Source: Clostridium sp. UBA5530
GTDB taxonomy: Bacteria; Bacillota; Clostridia; Clostridiales; Clostridiaceae
Direction of reading: 5' to 3'
DNA: 12,262 bases
NCBI GenBank assembly: GCA_002423705.1
Contig: DINW01000086.1
Span: forward strand, 22,861-35,122
The notes beneath the pieces were generated by a model. The model did no database searches and was not told the origin of the DNA. It saw only the letters and a list, made by a program, of their open reading frames with translations. Shown piece by piece: positions 5,911-12,262 of this stretch. The position numbers were made by a program, and so were the translations under genes. Each line of letters begins with the position of its first letter. Within the stretch, counting starts at the first letter, position 1.

Positions 5911-6916
5911 ATTTTTTAGAAATCAAGAAGATCAATTAAAGAGTTTATATAAAGATGAACTAATCATAGGCAGAGTTACAGAGGTTCATAAGGAGCAATA
6001 TAAAATAATTAAAGACAAGGGAGAAGGCTTTGCTAAACTTAAGGGTAGCTTAATATATAAGGCTGAAGAAAATAATTTCTATCCTACAGTGGGAGATTTT
6101 GTCCTTGTAAAGGATAACCCTTGTGGAGAAGACATTATATATGAGGTTTTTGAAAGAAAAAGCAAATTTTCTAGATTTGACACTTGCAATAAAATAGAAC
6201 AACTAGTGGCAGCTAATTTTGATTATGTTTTTATAATGACTTCTTTAAACCACGATTTCAACTTAAGAAGAGTAGAACGATATCTTACAGCTACATGGCA
6301 GAGTGGGGGAACTCCGGTGATAGTTCTTACTAAGAGAGACATGTGTGATGATTATCTTAGTAAAGAGGAAGAAATGAGAAAGATAGCTAAAAATGTAGAT
6401 ATAGTCTCTATAAGCTCATATACAGGGGATGGAATAGATGAACTTGAAAGGTATATAATAGAAGGAAAAACCATAGTATTTTTAGGATCATCAGGGGTTG
6501 GGAAATCCTCTTTAGTAAATGTGCTTATGGGATCACAACGTATGGAAGTAAAAGATATAAGGGAAGATGATAGTAAAGGAAGGCATACTACAACCCATAG
6601 AGAACTTATGAAAATCAAGGGTGGTGCCATGATAATAGATACTCCAGGAATGAGAGAACTGTCTACTTGGGAAGGCTCCCAAGGACTAGAAAGTGCATTT
6701 AAGGATATAGAGGACTTAAGTGAAAAGTGCAGGTTTAGAGATTGTACCCACAACATGGAACCGGGATGTGCTGTGAAGTTAGCTCTAGAAACAGGGGAAT
6801 TATCCGAAGATAGATGGATTAGCTACTTAAAATTAAAAAAAGAAATAAAATTTATAGAGAAAAAATATGCTTCTGAAAGGATAAAAGATAAAAGAAAAAA
6901 TCGAAGAAAAAAATAG
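5879..6916 (+). CDS. rsgA: Ribosome small-subunit-dependent GTPase RsgA
   Basis: A 345-residue circularly permuted GTPase that acts on the maturing 30S ribosomal subunit in the cytoplasm. In order: an N-terminal OB-fold (about 28-95), then G4 TKRD (151-154), G5 SISS (177-180), the P-loop GSSGVGKSS (203-211), G2 with KGRHTTTHRE (233-242), G3 DTPG (254-257), and a zinc-binding site C284-x4-C289-x-H291-x5-C297. All expected motifs are intact. The tail is very basic (KDKRKNRRKK), plausible for rRNA contact. The start is fixed: an in-frame TGA lies immediately before the ATG, and GGAGG (5868-5872) is 6 bases upstream. It stands alone rather than beside prpC/prkC, the usual Firmicutes location, so it may be a second RsgA copy; that is inference from context. 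It is followed by its own terminator. Confidence 0.95.
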   Translation: MSIIEGYGYSEFFRNQEDQLKSLYKDELIIGRVTEVHKEQYKIIKDKGEGFAKLKGSLIYKAEENNFYPTVGDFVLVKDNPCGEDIIYEVFERKSKFSRFDTCNKIEQLVAANFDYVFIMTSLNHDFNLRRVERYLTATWQSGGTPVIVLTKRDMCDDYLSKEEEMRKIAKNVDIVSISSYTGDGIDELERYIIEGKTIVFLGSSGVGKSSLVNVLMGSQRMEVKDIREDDSKGRHTTTHRELMKIKGGAMIIDTPGMRELSTWEGSQGLESAFKDIEDLSEKCRFRDCTHNMEPGCAVKLALETGELSEDRWISYLKLKKEIKFIEKKYASERIKDKRKNRRKK

Positions 6917-6931
6917 CTATATAAGAAAGGT

Positions 6932-6973
6932 AAAGAGTCTGTTATTAATTTAATAACAGACTCTTTATTTTTT
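6932..6973 (+). terminator. Intrinsic terminator after rsgA
   Basis: AAAGAGTCTGTTATT and AATAACAGACTCTTT form a perfect 15-bp stem with a short AATTT loop, followed by ATTTTTT. Confidence 0.95.
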
Positions 6974-6979
6974 AGGGTA

Positions 6980-7009
6980 TTGATATAACATGTGAAAATA
7001 TATTATAAT
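6980..7009 (+). promoter_or_regulatory. Candidate promoter of the EAL-domain gene
   Basis: TTGATA (6980-6985), an 18-base spacer and TATAAT (7004-7009). This gives a leader of about 100 bases. A second TATAAT-like box lies at about 7070, without a good -35. No c-di-GMP riboswitch signature is seen in the leader. Confidence 0.5.
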
Positions 7010-7114
7010 TAAATCAACAATATATATCAAAATTATTCATAAAAATCCATGTCATAACATTAATTGATATAATATGACAGAACGGTTTATCACATTGTAT
7101 AGGAGTGTGAAGCT

Positions 7115-9322
7115 ATGTATAGGAAGGCTATAAAAGAAAATAAAAAAAAATTAGCTATAATCTTTATAGTAGTGATTGGGATTCTTGTGCTAATGTCTAA
7201 TATATATTTGCGATATACAAAGAATCTACTAATGCAAGAAACAGAAGATCATCTTATGGAAGTTACTATGCAAAGCGCCAATGTAATAGCTAATAAAATC
7301 AATGGTGATTTAAATATCCTAAGAGGAGTAGCCATAGGACTTAGCAATACGGAAGTGTTATCTGAAGAAGAAAGCGATAAAATATTAAATATAATTAAGG
7401 AAAATGACCAGTATTTACGACTAGCCAATGTGGACCTTTTAGGTAATAAAATCCATGGTGATGAGGACTATCCCAATGTGTTTGACGAAATTGCCTTTAA
7501 GGATACTATAAGAGGTATAGATAAGATATCAGATCCGTTCAAGGATAAAATAAATGGAGTAGAAATAATAACTTATTCAACACCCATAGTAAAAAACAAT
7601 AATGTTGAAAGTGTATTAATGGGTAGCAAGCAGGTTATGGAACTAGAAGAAGCTCTCTCTATATCTCTTTTTAATAATAAAGGAAATTCATATATAGTAA
7701 AAAATAACGGAGATGTAATATTAAACTCCAATAAATCAGAAAAATATAAAGATTTCAATAATATATTCTATGCTCTTCATAATGAAAATAGTGAAAAAAG
7801 TCTAGATGAAATGAAAAAACAGATGAAAAATTTTGAAAAAGGCGTTAAGGGACTTTATTATGATGGAGAATATGAATATGTAGGCTATTCTCCGATTAGA
7901 GGAATTAATGATTGGTACGTAATATCTGTAATTCCTTATAATGTAGTTTCTAAAAAGGCAAATGAAATAATGACAGCTACCGCTGGCTTAAGCTTTTTAA
8001 TGGTATGTATTATTGGATATATTATGCTAATAAAAATAAAAAATGAGATGAAAATTAAGGAATTAGCATTTACAGATAAGCTTACGGGTATAAGAAATAT
8101 AAATTCTTTTAAAAGAGATGCAGAGGAAGCTTTAAAAAATAGTAGAAGAAATTTAGCTGTAATTCAAGTAGATATAGATAAATTTAAATTAATAAATGAT
8201 AGCTTAGGATATGAAAAAGGTGATAGTCTATTAAAATATGTGGCAGACACTCTTCAAAGGTGTATACCTAATGATATATTTTGTAGAGTATCTAATGATA
8301 ACTTTGCAGTTTTATTAGAGTATGATGATATAGCATATATAATATCTAAAATGAAAGAAATAAACAATGAAATTCAAAATTTTTACCTTATAAAAAGTAT
8401 TAAATATAATATAGTGATATCATCTGGAGTTTACTTGATAGGAGATAGAAAAGAGGAAATAGAAACAATTTTAGATAAGGCAAATTTAGCTAAGGATACT
8501 GTGAAAGGTAATCATAAGAGTGATTATAGCTTTTATGATGAAGCTTTAAGGGATACTCTTTTAGAAGAAAAGTATATAGAGAATAATATGTATGGAGCTT
8601 TGGAAAAACAAGAGTTTCAGGTGTATTTACAGCCTAAATACACATTAGAGGATAAAAATATAGGAGGAGCAGAGGCATTAGTTAGATGGAAACATGAGGG
8701 CAGTATGATATATCCCAATAAATTTATCCCCCTCTTCGAGAAAAATGGGTTTATAATACATCTAGATATGTATGTATTTGAACAGGTATGCTATACAATT
8801 AAAAGATGGCTAGATAATGGGATAAACCCCATTCCTATATCTGTAAATGTATCTAGAGTTCACTTGAATAATCCTAATTTTATAGATAAATTTAAAAAGA
8901 TAGTTGAAAAATATCAAGTGCCAGCCAGCCTTATAGAATTAGAGCTCACTGAGAACACTGTACTAGATAATGTGGATATGCTTATTAATATAATGAATAA
9001 GTTAAAGACTATAGGATTTAAGCTTTCCATGGATGACTTTGGTTCAGGTTATTCATCCTTAAATCTTCTTAAAGAAATTCCTATAGATGTTTTAAAAATA
9101 GATAAGGAATTCTTTAACTCAAAGGAAGTAGAAAGAACAGAGATTGTTATAAATAATGTGATAAAGATGGCTCGGGAATTAAATATATTAGTAGTAGCCG
9201 AGGGCGTAGAGAAAGAAGAGCAAGTTGAGACTTTAACACATATGAAATGCAACATGGCCCAGGGATTTTTCTTTGCTAAGCCAATGCCAATAGAAGAATT
9301 TGAAAAGCTTATTAAAGGATAG
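7115..9322 (+). CDS. Membrane sensor with degenerate GGDEF and intact EAL domain; probable c-di-GMP phosphodiesterase
   Basis: 735 residues. Order: transmembrane helix (about 12-30), extracytoplasmic sensor region (about 35-285, double-Cache-like in size and in its 'WYVISVIPY' end), second helix (about 288-306), GGDEF domain (about 315-475), EAL domain (about 490-735). In the GGDEF domain the signature loop reads SNDNF (393-397) instead of GGDEF, so cyclase activity is very unlikely. The EAL domain keeps its catalytic set: Q506 in YLQPKY, EAL at 520-522, N578 in NVSR, E613 in ELTE, DDFGSGYSS from D640-D641, K661, E696 in AEGVE and Q716-G717. The likely job is hydrolysis of c-di-GMP to pGpG in response to an external ligand, lowering c-di-GMP to affect motility or surface behaviour. 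The degenerate GGDEF may bind GTP as a regulatory domain, as in some relatives. Monocistronic, with its own promoter and terminator. The ligand is unknown. Confidence 0.92.
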   Translation: MYRKAIKENKKKLAIIFIVVIGILVLMSNIYLRYTKNLLMQETEDHLMEVTMQSANVIANKINGDLNILRGVAIGLSNTEVLSEEESDKILNIIKENDQYLRLANVDLLGNKIHGDEDYPNVFDEIAFKDTIRGIDKISDPFKDKINGVEIITYSTPIVKNNNVESVLMGSKQVMELEEALSISLFNNKGNSYIVKNNGDVILNSNKSEKYKDFNNIFYALHNENSEKSLDEMKKQMKNFEKGVKGLYYDGEYEYVGYSPIRGINDWYVISVIPYNVVSKKANEIMTATAGLSFLMVCIIGYIMLIKIKNEMKIKELAFTDKLTGIRNINSFKRDAEEALKNSRRNLAVIQVDIDKFKLINDSLGYEKGDSLLKYVADTLQRCIPNDIFCRVSNDNFAVLLEYDDIAYIISKMKEINNEIQNFYLIKSIKYNIVISSGVYLIGDRKEEIETILDKANLAKDTVKGNHKSDYSFYDEALRDTLLEEKYIENNMYGALEKQEFQVYLQPKYTLEDKNIGGAEALVRWKHEGSMIYPNKFIPLFEKNGFIIHLDMYVFEQVCYTIKRWLDNGINPIPISVNVSRVHLNNPNFIDKFKKIVEKYQVPASLIELELTENTVLDNVDMLINIMNKLKTIGFKLSMDDFGSGYSSLNLLKEIPIDVLKIDKEFFNSKEVERTEIVINNVIKMARELNILVVAEGVEKEEQVETLTHMKCNMAQGFFFAKPMPIEEFEKLIKG

Positions 9323-9344
9323 AGGATGAAAACCTCTATCCTTT
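9314..9344. terminator. Shared terminator hairpin between convergent genes
   Basis: AAAGGATAGAGG (9314-9325) and CCTCTATCCTTT (9333-9344) form a perfect 12-bp stem around a 7-base loop. It covers the stop of the EAL gene on the plus strand and begins 3 bases past the oadG stop on the minus strand, so it lies between two convergent genes. T-runs are poor on both sides, so efficiency is uncertain. Confidence 0.7.
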
Positions 9345-9347
9345 AGT

Positions 9348-9473
9348 TTACTTTGAGGGAAAGACTTTAAGCAAGATTTTTATCAAAGCATAAAGTAAAA
9401 GTATTACAATAAATATACCACCCATGCCCTTTAGCATTAGAGGAAATGTGGTACTTAAACTTTCTAAATTCAT
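9348..9473 (-). CDS. OadG-like small membrane subunit of a sodium-pump decarboxylase
   Basis: 41 residues, beginning MNLESLSTTFPLMLKGMGGI and ending LLKVFPSK. A short N-terminal stretch is followed by a single hydrophobic helix (about residues 12-36) with the 'GMGGIFIVI' motif typical of the gamma (OadG) family, then a Lys-rich end. Full OadG proteins are about 80-100 residues with a metal-binding C-terminal tail that contacts the alpha subunit. This one is the short form lacking that tail. The start follows AGGAGGT by 6-7 bases. It lies 12 bases downstream of the beta-subunit gene, clearly the same operon. In the classical pumps, gamma stabilises the alpha-beta complex; without the tail it could only act as a membrane partner of beta. 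The stop is next to the shared terminator. Confidence 0.82.
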   Translation of the reverse strand: MNLESLSTTFPLMLKGMGGIFIVILLLYALIKILLKVFPSK

Positions 9474-9485
9474 ATGTGTAACCTC

Positions 9486-10607
9486 CTAACCTACTAGCAT
9501 AAGAATCAATCCACCAGCTAGAACTGAAGCAATTTGCCCTGCTACATTAGCCCCAACGGCGAACATCAATATAAAGTTCTGATTGTCCTCTTTCTGAGCC
9601 ATTTTTTGAATAACTCTGGCTGACATAGGAAAAGCAGATATACCAGCGGCACCTATCATAGGATTTATTTTTTGTTTTCTAAATAAATTTATGACTTTGG
9701 CAAATAAAACACCACCAATTGTATCGAAGATAAAAGCTATAAGTCCCATGGCTATTATCATGCCGGTCTTTGCGTTCAAAAATTTATCTGCCTGCATTGT
9801 GGTAGCAATTGTTATTCCTAAAAGAATAGTTATGATGTTAACCAGTTCATTTTGAGCTGTATTAGATAATCTATCTAATACTCCACATTCTCTTATAAGA
9901 TTACCAAACATTAGAAAACCTATCAAAGGAACAGCATTTGGAGCAATTAAACCAGTGACTATAGTTATAGCTATAGGAAAAACTATTCTAGTAGTTTTTG
10001 AAACTCCTTCGGCTCTATAAGGCATTCTTATTTTTCTTTCTTCCTTTGTAGTAACTAATTTTATGGCGAAAGGTTGTATTACTGGAACTAATGCCATATA
10101 AGAGTAGGCTGCAATGGAAATTGGACCCAGCAAATCTTTTGCAAATTTATTGGCAACATAAATAGAGGTTGGGCCATCAGCAGCTCCTATTATACCTATG
10201 GCAGCAGCTTCATTTATAGAAAAGCCTAATAGTCCTGCTAAACATATGGTGAAAAATATACCAAATTGAGCTGCAGCACCAAAAAATAACATAAATGGAT
10301 TTTGAAGAATAGGTCCAAAATCAATCATAGCTCCTATTCCTATGAATATTAGTAGTGGAAATAACTCTGTAGCGATTCCCGCATTAAATAGTATGTCCAG
10401 AATACCTTCCACAGGTGTTCCATTAGTAATTTGAGTTATAGCTCCTGACAATGGAAGGTTTACAATAATAGCCCCAAAACCCATTGGTAAAAGTAAAGCA
10501 GGTTCAAAGTCCTTAGCAATAGCTAAATAGATAAGAACTCCACCTATTATCCACATTACTATATTACCAAAAGTAATAGAGGATATTCCTTCAATTAGTG
10601 CACTCAT
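9486..10607 (-). CDS. oadB: Sodium-ion-translocating decarboxylase beta subunit (OadB/GcdB/MmdB family)
   Basis: 373 residues, the usual length of the beta subunit that couples decarboxylation of carboxybiotin to Na+ export. About ten hydrophobic segments are seen. Signature regions are intact: GAADGPTSIYVANKF (141-155, including Asp144, which corresponds to the family's conserved intramembrane Asp), FGNLIRECGVLDRLS (234-248), GAAGISAFPMSARV (319-332) and the GANVAGQIAS stretch (352-361) with Asn354. The start follows AAGGAGGAAT by about 5 bases. Its partner gene is the small OadG-like ORF 12 bases downstream. The carboxyltransferase (alpha) and biotin carrier are not encoded here: the gene upstream is a sortase and the operon ends after oadG. 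Alpha may be encoded elsewhere. A yybP-ykoY-type riboswitch lies in its 5' leader, unexpected for a Na+ pump. Substrate acid and even the ion exported are therefore uncertain. Confidence 0.93.
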   Translation of the reverse strand: MSALIEGISSITFGNIVMWIIGGVLIYLAIAKDFEPALLLPMGFGAIIVNLPLSGAITQITNGTPVEGILDILFNAGIATELFPLLIFIGIGAMIDFGPILQNPFMLFFGAAAQFGIFFTICLAGLLGFSINEAAAIGIIGAADGPTSIYVANKFAKDLLGPISIAAYSYMALVPVIQPFAIKLVTTKEERKIRMPYRAEGVSKTTRIVFPIAITIVTGLIAPNAVPLIGFLMFGNLIRECGVLDRLSNTAQNELVNIITILLGITIATTMQADKFLNAKTGMIIAMGLIAFIFDTIGGVLFAKVINLFRKQKINPMIGAAGISAFPMSARVIQKMAQKEDNQNFILMFAVGANVAGQIASVLAGGLILMLVG

Positions 10608-10639
10608 AAAGATTCCTCCTTAAAATATGTAAAATATAT

Positions 10640-10760
10640 CAATAAAGACCTTTAGCATAGCAGGGCTATGCTAAAGGTCTCACTATTTAAGAATACGCCA
10701 GATTCATAGAATCGTGTGTTGACTTATTCCCATGAAAACATGGTAGTTACTCCCCTTTAA
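10640..10760 (-). promoter_or_regulatory. yybP-ykoY-type (manganese) riboswitch with overlapping terminator, upstream of oadB
   Basis: Read on the minus strand, the leader has TTAAAGGGGAGTAACT (10760-10745), a hairpin CCATG-TTTT-CATGG (10743-10730), GTCAACACAC (about 10723-10714), a hairpin GATTC-TAT-GAATC, CTGGCG, TATTC pairing back to GAATA, and GAGACCTTTAGC. GGGGAGUA near the 5' end and AGACCUUU at the 3' end are the yybP-ykoY signature. P1 pairs TAAAGG (10759-10754) with CCTTTA. The same AGACCTTTAGCATAGC (10680-10665) forms a perfect 16-bp hairpin with GCTATGCTAAAGGTCT (10661-10646), followed by TTATT, a modest terminator. The two folds exclude each other. In the known class Mn2+ stabilises P1 and turns expression on. 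The ligand here is inferred from the class, not proven. Confidence 0.85.
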
Positions 10761-10967
10761 CATTTAAGAAAATAATTTTATTCCATGTGTATCTGCTGTG
10801 ATACTCCAGCATCTTTAGGCTAGAAATAACAGTAGATATGACACTAGATAAATTAAACCAATATTTAGTTGGAATTCAAATTCAACCTAAAACTAAGTTT
10901 AACTTAGAAACATTTGTACAAATATAGTGGTTACGGTAAAATTTTAAACCAAAAGGTAAAAAAATGC
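10761..10967. other. Intergenic region between sortase terminator and the oadB leader
   Basis: No gene is seen on either strand. A weak minus-strand promoter candidate, TTGGTT (10861-10856), a 17-base spacer, TATCTA (10838-10833), would place the start about 65 bases before the riboswitch. Two neighbouring palindromes, CTAAGTTTAACTTAG (10893-10907) and ATTTGTACAAAT (10912-10923), lie upstream of it and look operator-like. A short hairpin TGCTG-CAGCA lies near 10795-10812. Confidence 0.35.
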
Positions 10968-11006
10968 AAGAAAAAAATCAAAAAATAAAAATTATTATAA
11001 TAATTT
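10968..11006 (-). terminator. AT-rich intrinsic terminator of the sortase gene
   Basis: On the minus strand a perfect 18-base palindrome AAATTATTATAATAATTT (10989-11006) begins about 11 bases after the sortase stop. It is followed by TTATTTTTTGATTTTTT. The stem is all A-T, so strength is uncertain, but position and T-runs fit a terminator. Confidence 0.55.
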
Positions 11007-11016
11007 ATGCATAATA

Positions 11017-11766
11017 TTATGGGACTTTATGAATTATGCCATGCAATATAGTCCTTGCTTCTTCATACTCATAGGAGCAGGTTGATAGGGTCAAAATTTT
11101 GTCACTATTGTTAGGTTCTATAGGACTTTGGAAGAAAGATTTATCTTTAATATATTTTATAAAATTACTCTTCTTAGTATCATCAAAGGATAAGGTATAT
11201 GCCTCACTGGAATCCTTATCTACATATATGGATACTATGTCAACCTTATAGCAACTTCCAGGTAAGTAGATGATTAAATAGGGGTTTTCTTTAAAAAAGT
11301 CTTCTTCTTTATATTTATTAACATCAGCAAACATAGAGCCGTCCTTCATATTATGACCATATAGTATAGTATTAAAGTTGGAAAAATCCTCTTTCAATCT
11401 ATAATCCATAAAAATAGCTCCACCCTTATTTTCGGACTTTTCAAAGTTGTGATTAAGATAGTATTCATTATCGTCGTTTTTAACAATTGGATAATTAATG
11501 TTGGTATTAGGAATAGTAATCCATCCAACGCAATGACTATTTATTTTTTCAAGGGAGGGAAAATTTACATTATTTTCAATAGAAATTTCAGAGTTTTCTT
11601 CGTTTATGGGCTCACTAGAAATAGTTGGGCCATAATCATGGCAAAGGTCATTATAAGACTTTCTGTTAGTAAAATAGTCTTTAACAGAAAAAATAAGTAA
11701 TATTAAAGAAATTACAAATACAGCTATGGCAACATAATAAATAATATTTATAAATTTTTTTTTCAT
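11017..11766 (-). CDS. srtB: Class B sortase
   Basis: 249-residue membrane-anchored cysteine transpeptidase. It has a short basic N-terminus and one transmembrane helix (about 7-27), then a linker (about 30-70) and the sortase fold (about 72-247). Catalytic residues are all visible: His138 in LYGHNMKDGSMF, Cys230 in TLSTCSYEYEEAR, and Arg238. 'TLSTCSYE' and 'YGHNMKDGSMFADV' are the class B pattern, as in SrtB of clostridia and staphylococci, rather than class A, C or D. It would act outside the membrane, joining proteins with a C-terminal sorting signal to peptidoglycan. No substrate with an LPxTG-like signal is in the window, and no heme-uptake (isd) or pilus genes adjoin, so it may be the single housekeeping-type sortase of this organism. 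The ribosome binding site is weak (GGATGGTG, 5-6 bases before ATG). Confidence 0.9.
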   Translation of the reverse strand: MKKKFINIIYYVAIAVFVISLILLIFSVKDYFTNRKSYNDLCHDYGPTISSEPINEENSEISIENNVNFPSLEKINSHCVGWITIPNTNINYPIVKNDDNEYYLNHNFEKSENKGGAIFMDYRLKEDFSNFNTILYGHNMKDGSMFADVNKYKEEDFFKENPYLIIYLPGSCYKVDIVSIYVDKDSSEAYTLSFDDTKKSNFIKYIKDKSFFQSPIEPNNSDKILTLSTCSYEYEEARTILHGIIHKVP

Positions 11767-11839
11767 AAAGCACCATCCATTTAAATAAAAAAATTTTAAT
11801 TATGTAACATTTGAAACGGAGTTTTTGGCTTTATTGTAA

Positions 11840-11845
11840 TATAAT
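11840..11845 (+). promoter_or_regulatory. Candidate -10 box of the ferredoxin gene
   Basis: A consensus TATAAT lies about 30 bases before the start of the ferredoxin-like gene. No good -35 is found at 16-18 bases; a TTGAAA lies 23 bases upstream, too far for normal spacing. Such a layout can mean an activator-dependent promoter, but this is weak evidence. Confidence 0.35.
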
Positions 11846-11875
11846 GATGTAAATAATTCAAGAGGAGTGAGGGAT

Positions 11876-12262
11876 ATGATAAGACAAATAATAAAAATAG
11901 ATGAAGAAAAGTGTAATGGATGTGGATTGTGTGCTGAGGCCTGCCATGAAGGTGCTATAGGCATTGTAAATGGTAAAGCTAGGCTATTACGAGACGATTA
12001 CTGTGATGGATTAGGTGATTGCCTACCAGTTTGTCCAACAGATGCACTATCCTTTGAAACTCGTGAAGCTGCAGCTTATGATGATGAGGCTGTAAAGGCA
12101 AAAATGAATAGTAAGAATCATATTTCATTACCTTGTGGTTGTCCAGGAACTGAAAGTAAATTTATTCATAATGGTTCAGAGCAAACTGAAGAAAAAGGAG
12201 AAAATAAATTAGAGATAAAATCAGAACTTGTCCAATGGCCAGTACAAATAAAACTAGTTCCT
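11876..12262 (+). CDS. Ferredoxin-like 4Fe-4S protein, N-terminal part (runs off the window)
   Basis: 129 codons are visible and the frame is open at the window end. AGAGGAGTGAGGG provides the ribosome binding site. Residues 8-60 are a ferredoxin-like module: C13-x2-C16-x2-C19-x3-C23 followed by C43-x5-C49-x3-C53-P. In the second motif Leu46 occupies the place of the usual second Cys. The first cluster can be a standard [4Fe-4S]; the second has only three Cys ligands, so it may be [3Fe-4S] or use another ligand. A further C87-G-C89 pair follows, then an acidic linker and 'LVQWPVQIKLVP', which begins the conserved C-terminal domain of a family of clostridial ferredoxin-annotated proteins. The likely role is electron transfer or redox sensing; the precise partner is not known from this fragment. 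It is divergent from the sortase gene. Confidence 0.85.
   Translation, partial: MIRQIIKIDEEKCNGCGLCAEACHEGAIGIVNGKARLLRDDYCDGLGDCLPVCPTDALSFETREAAAYDDEAVKAKMNSKNHISLPCGCPGTESKFIHNGSEQTEEKGENKLEIKSELVQWPVQIKLVP

Noticed and set aside
7010..7114. Possible c-di-GMP (GEMM) riboswitch before the EAL gene
   Set aside because: I looked for the GEMM core and tetraloop receptor; neither is present. The leader is AT-rich with no stable stem.
9314..9344. Hairpin as a mobile-element end or repeat
   Set aside because: It sits exactly between two convergent stop codons, with no transposase or target-site duplication; a shared terminator explains it.
11449..11700. 83-codon open frame on the plus strand across the sortase gene
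   Set aside because: It is antisense to an intact sortase and lacks a ribosome binding site; its composition reflects the complement of the sortase linker and membrane helix.
1..12262. CRISPR array, tRNA/rRNA genes, IS elements, phage or toxin-antitoxin genes
   Set aside because: I saw no regularly spaced repeats, no tRNA-like cloverleaf with a CCA end, no transposase motifs and no paired small toxin/antitoxin frames.

Overview
The window is AT-rich DNA with Firmicutes-style AGGAGG ribosome binding sites, sigma-A-like TTGACA/TATAAT promoters, intrinsic terminators and 5'-UTR riboswitches. Together with a class B sortase, a biotin-decarboxylase-type sodium pump beta subunit and a clostridial-type ferredoxin, this points to a Clostridium-like anaerobe. 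That is inferred from style and gene families; no species marker is present. All genes look chromosomal and housekeeping or accessory-metabolic. I see no insertion sequence, phage gene, tRNA, rRNA or CRISPR array.

Layout. (1) 3-2043, plus: the end of a polyamine ABC transporter operon, with the tail of potB, then potC, then the lipoprotein potD, closed by a strong terminator. (2) 2262-5502, plus: a sigma-A promoter, an M-box (ykoK) Mg2+ riboswitch with a readable terminator/antiterminator switch, a 34-codon leader ORF with an excellent ribosome binding site, a long hairpin-rich spacer, and an MgtA-type Mg2+ P-type ATPase. (3) 5508-6973, plus: a second promoter directly after mgtA, an 8-codon mini-ORF whose ribosome binding site can be sequestered, an intrinsic terminator with a competing fold, a 28-codon ORF overlapping the next gene, then the ribosome-assembly GTPase rsgA and its terminator. 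(4) 6980-9344, plus: a membrane sensor protein with a degenerate GGDEF domain and an intact EAL domain, probably a c-di-GMP phosphodiesterase. (5) 9348-10760, minus: a yybP-ykoY-type (Mn2+) riboswitch with an overlapping terminator, then an OadB-type beta subunit and a 41-residue OadG-like subunit missing from a longest-ORF view, with no carboxyltransferase or biotin carrier in sight. (6) 10968-11766, minus: a stand-alone class B sortase. (7) 11876 to the end, plus: a truncated ferredoxin-like protein.

The striking theme is cation control by leader RNA. One window holds an Mg2+ riboswitch before an Mg2+ importer and an apparent Mn2+ riboswitch before what is normally annotated as a Na+ pump. 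Between them lies an unassigned attenuator-like leader separating mgtA from rsgA. The least explained parts are the orphan OadB-OadG pair under a Mn2+-type riboswitch, the 34-codon ORF between the M-box and mgtA, and the mini-ORF attenuator before rsgA.
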